This document shows positions 6,711 through 7,958 of a stretch of DNA of 7,958 nt, in pieces (position 1 is the stretch's first letter; every line of letters starts with the position of its first letter). The stretch is from an uncultured Beijerinckiaceae bacterium. GTDB taxonomy: Bacteria; Pseudomonadota; Alphaproteobacteria; Rhizobiales; Beijerinckiaceae. Made by a program: the position numbers and the translations under genes. Where the stretch lies: the NCBI GenBank assembly GCA_937863205.1, contig CALMGA010000187.1, positions 1-7,958 of the forward strand. Direction: 5' to 3'. The notes under the pieces are model-generated. The model searched no databases. It worked only from the letters and a program-made list of their open reading frames with translations, and was not told the origin of the DNA.

Positions 6711-7193
6711 ATGAGATCCGCAGCGGTGGTCGGCGTGTCGATGCTGGCCATGACTCGTGTGGCCGTTGCGGGCGACTGCGAGCTGTCCGGCACATACAGG
6801 CTCGTCGCCGACCAGCGGACAATCCTGGCTACAGGCGACGTCGTGAGAATGGAGAGGCCGCAGGGCTACATCAGCCACGGCGAGGGCAAACGCATGTTGG
6901 TCGTCATCGTCAGGGATCCCCGGCCAAAGCCGAAAGGCGTCGAGGCCATCACCGACGACGACCGCATCAAACTGTTCAATACGGTGACCGCTTATTCCGG
7001 GACCTTCGACTGCGACGCGTCCACCGTGACGCACCGCATAGACCTGTCGTGGAACGAGGCCTGGACCGGGACGACACAGGTGCGTTCCCTGGTGCGTGAC
7101 GGCAACCGGCTCACCTACACCACACCGCCATTCCGCTTCTTCACCGACGGCAAGGTGAGCGTCGGCAAGCTGGTCTGGGAAAAGCTGCCGTGA
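6711..7193 (+). CDS. Secreted lipocalin-like domain protein
   Basis: A 160-residue protein with a likely Sec signal peptide: MR, hydrophobic core AAVVGVSMLAM, and an Ala-x-Ala cleavage site before Gly21. The mature part has the order of the bacterial lipocalin-like family (Pfam lipocalin_5 type): LSGTYRLV (25-32), QGYISHGEGKRMLVVIVRDPRPKP (51-74), FNTVTAYSGTFDCD (89-102), VTHRIDLSWNEAWTGTTQVR (106-125), GNRLTYTTPP (131-140) and KLVWEKLP at the end. Cys23 and Cys101 may form a disulfide in the periplasm. No enzymatic role is known for the family, and small-ligand binding is only suggested by the fold. The gene starts 96 bases after the dehydrogenase stop on the same strand, so it may be co-transcribed. 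A longer start at 6672 is possible but less likely. Confidence 0.82.
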   Translation: MRSAAVVGVSMLAMTRVAVAGDCELSGTYRLVADQRTILATGDVVRMERPQGYISHGEGKRMLVVIVRDPRPKPKGVEAITDDDRIKLFNTVTAYSGTFDCDASTVTHRIDLSWNEAWTGTTQVRSLVRDGNRLTYTTPPFRFFTDGKVSVGKLVWEKLP

Positions 7194-7274
7194 GCATCCC
7201 GTGGCCTCGATCTGCCTCCCGCACGATGTGTGCCGGCTTCAGCATTGGCGTTGATCAGTCGGCTTCGGGCTCCC

Positions 7275-7312
7275 GTGGTTTCGTTTAGAACGTGACCCCG
7301 ACGCACATCGGC
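7275..7312 (-). repeat. Short dispersed repeat, right copy in inverted orientation
   Basis: Read on the minus strand, 7312-7283 matches bases 1-30 at 25 of 30 positions. The match then continues past a 5-base insertion (GAAAC) with CAC down to 7275. The shared core is CGGGGTCACGTT. The insertion and scattered substitutions suggest old, drifting copies of one element. Confidence 0.55.
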
Positions 7313-7381
7313 GTTCTGACCCTCGCCAACAACAGGACGGCTTTCGTCCAACAATGGGCGCCACCGCGGTATTATGGAGCA

Positions 7382-7396
7382 CCCGCCACAAGCGGG
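7382..7396. other. Short hairpin CCCGC/GCGGG
   Basis: CCCGC at 7382-7386 can pair with GCGGG at 7392-7396 across a 5-base loop. It lies next to the stronger hairpin at 7418-7435, and the two may act together beyond the end of the minus-strand gene. The stem is short, so chance is possible. Confidence 0.25.
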
Positions 7397-7417
7397 GTAG
7401 CTGCTTCGGGACCACCT

Positions 7418-7435
7418 ACCTGCCGAAAGGCAGGT
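7418..7435 (-). terminator. Compact GC-rich hairpin after the minus-strand gene
   Basis: ACCTGCC (7418-7424) and GGCAGGT (7429-7435) form a perfect 7-bp stem with a 4-base loop, beginning 16 bases beyond the stop of the minus-strand gene. The position fits a terminator or 3'-end stabilising hairpin for that gene. There is no T-run after it on the minus strand, so it would not be a canonical intrinsic terminator. On the plus strand the loop is GAAA, a GNRA-type tetraloop. Confidence 0.35.
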
Positions 7436-7451
7436 GCGCCGTGAGCGTCCG

Positions 7452-7958
7452 TCACTGCGGCTTGGTGCCGACCTCGATAACCAGCACGTTCGGCAGCTCG
7501 CGATCATCGATGCTGTCATCAAGACGGGCTGCGATGCCCGCCGCATTGAGAGCGTCAACCAAGGCTGCTCCTCTGTGTTCGGTTGCCGCCTGCTTCTTCA
7601 GCGGCACCCACACGACCACGCCCTCATGCGGCGTCAGCGTGAGCCCTACGGGCGGGTCGCCCGTGGTGATGAGAACGGGGTTTTCGCGCTTCCATCCTGC
7701 CTCGGTCAGCCCGCGGCTGATAGCATCCCAAAGCGGCGAAGCGTCTTGTGGATTGCCCGCGGGAATTTGCCCGGAGAACTGCTGCCCTGCGAAGGGCCGC
7801 ATTGCTTCTATGAAGGTCGGCAGTTTGTCGGCCGCGAACACCCTCGGCGCCTTCAAGCGCGCAAGCTCAAGATTGGCGGCTGCGGCCTTTTCGTTGGCTA
7901 CTGCGTAATTACCCACGGGGTGGCCAGCGATGGGCATCGGCGCCATGACGCCCTGGTT
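7452..7958 (-). CDS. Uncharacterised protein, C-terminal part (5' end outside window)
   Basis: I do not recognise a named family. The frame is open to the window edge (168 codons seen), so the gene probably starts beyond 7958. An ATG at 7946, with a weak AGGG before it, is an alternative start. The first part (about 12-33 from that ATG) is Ala/Glu/Lys/Leu-rich and looks helical or coiled-coil: NYAVANEKAAAANLELARLK. A globular part follows with FAADKLPTFIEAMRPFAGQQ, then SRGLTEAGWK, GVVVWVPLKKQ, and a closing region with ALVDALNAAGIAA and LPNVLVIEVGTKPQ. This arrangement recalls hypothetical alphaproteobacterial proteins with an N-terminal membrane helix, a coiled coil and a small C-terminal alpha/beta domain. 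That comparison is from memory and gives no function. Confidence 0.7.
   Translation of the reverse strand, partial: NQGVMAPMPIAGHPVGNYAVANEKAAAANLELARLKAPRVFAADKLPTFIEAMRPFAGQQFSGQIPAGNPQDASPLWDAISRGLTEAGWKRENPVLITTGDPPVGLTLTPHEGVVVWVPLKKQAATEHRGAALVDALNAAGIAARLDDSIDDRELPNVLVIEVGTKPQ

Larger units (their letters stand above)
7194..7451. other. Intergenic region with repeat and hairpins
   Basis: No convincing gene lies in these 258 bases between the lipocalin-like gene and the minus-strand gene at the right edge. Open frames crossing it lack motifs and ribosome binding sites. It carries the right copy of the dispersed repeat and two compact hairpins, listed separately. Confidence 0.6.

Noticed and set aside
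5498..7099. A 533-codon open frame overlapping the dehydrogenase and lipocalin-like gene
   Set aside because: It is in another frame, Arg/Gly/Ala-rich and without motifs. The dehydrogenase frame carries the conserved domains.
7115..7558. Minus-strand frame of 147 codons spanning the intergenic region
   Set aside because: It overlaps two better genes and the dispersed repeat, and has no motif or ribosome binding site.
1..7958. CRISPR array, tRNA, toxin-antitoxin or phage-defence module
   Set aside because: I looked for regularly spaced repeats, cloverleaf sequences and paired small genes and saw none. NHEJ proteins alone do not make a defence island.

Overview
The window is GC-rich with strong third-position GC bias, most like a high-GC alphaproteobacterium. 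The rhizobial type (Hyphomicrobiales) is my best guess, because LigD has the domain order phosphoesterase-ligase-polymerase, ku is coupled directly behind it, the start of ligD looks leaderless, and short degenerate repeats sit in the gene-poor ends. The taxon is inferred from these traits only. There is no tRNA, rRNA, CRISPR array, intact insertion sequence or phage module.

Layout. Positions 1-361 are non-coding as far as I can see. They hold one copy of a short dispersed repeat at the very edge, a GC-rich hairpin, and an extended -10 promoter element directly before ligD. Positions 362-3939 are a two-gene operon, ligD-ku, which together encode a complete minimal bacterial non-homologous end-joining (NHEJ) machine. 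The LigD stop and Ku start share one base. Positions about 3991-4506 are the decayed, 5'-truncated end of an EAL-domain cyclic-di-GMP phosphodiesterase. A MmyB-type XRE-family regulator (4617-5432, minus strand) and a zinc-less medium-chain dehydrogenase/reductase (5535-6614, plus strand) are divergent. The 102-bp gap between them contains an inverted repeat that could be the operator. A small secreted lipocalin-like protein (best start 6711, end 7193) follows the dehydrogenase. Positions 7194-7451 are intergenic, with a second, inverted copy of the edge repeat and two compact hairpins. The right edge (7452-7958, minus strand) is the C-terminal part of an uncharacterised protein whose frame runs off the window.

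How the genes work together. Ku bridges and protects double-strand ends and recruits LigD, which trims 3' ends, fills in and seals. The MmyB-type regulator probably controls the dehydrogenase and perhaps itself. I see no functional link between the repair operon and the regulator/dehydrogenase pair. The EAL remnant between them looks like debris at a rearrangement boundary. I did not find a convincing new multi-gene system. The points most worth checking are the inverted dispersed repeats near both ends, the apparently leaderless ligD start, the EAL ghost and the putative operator.
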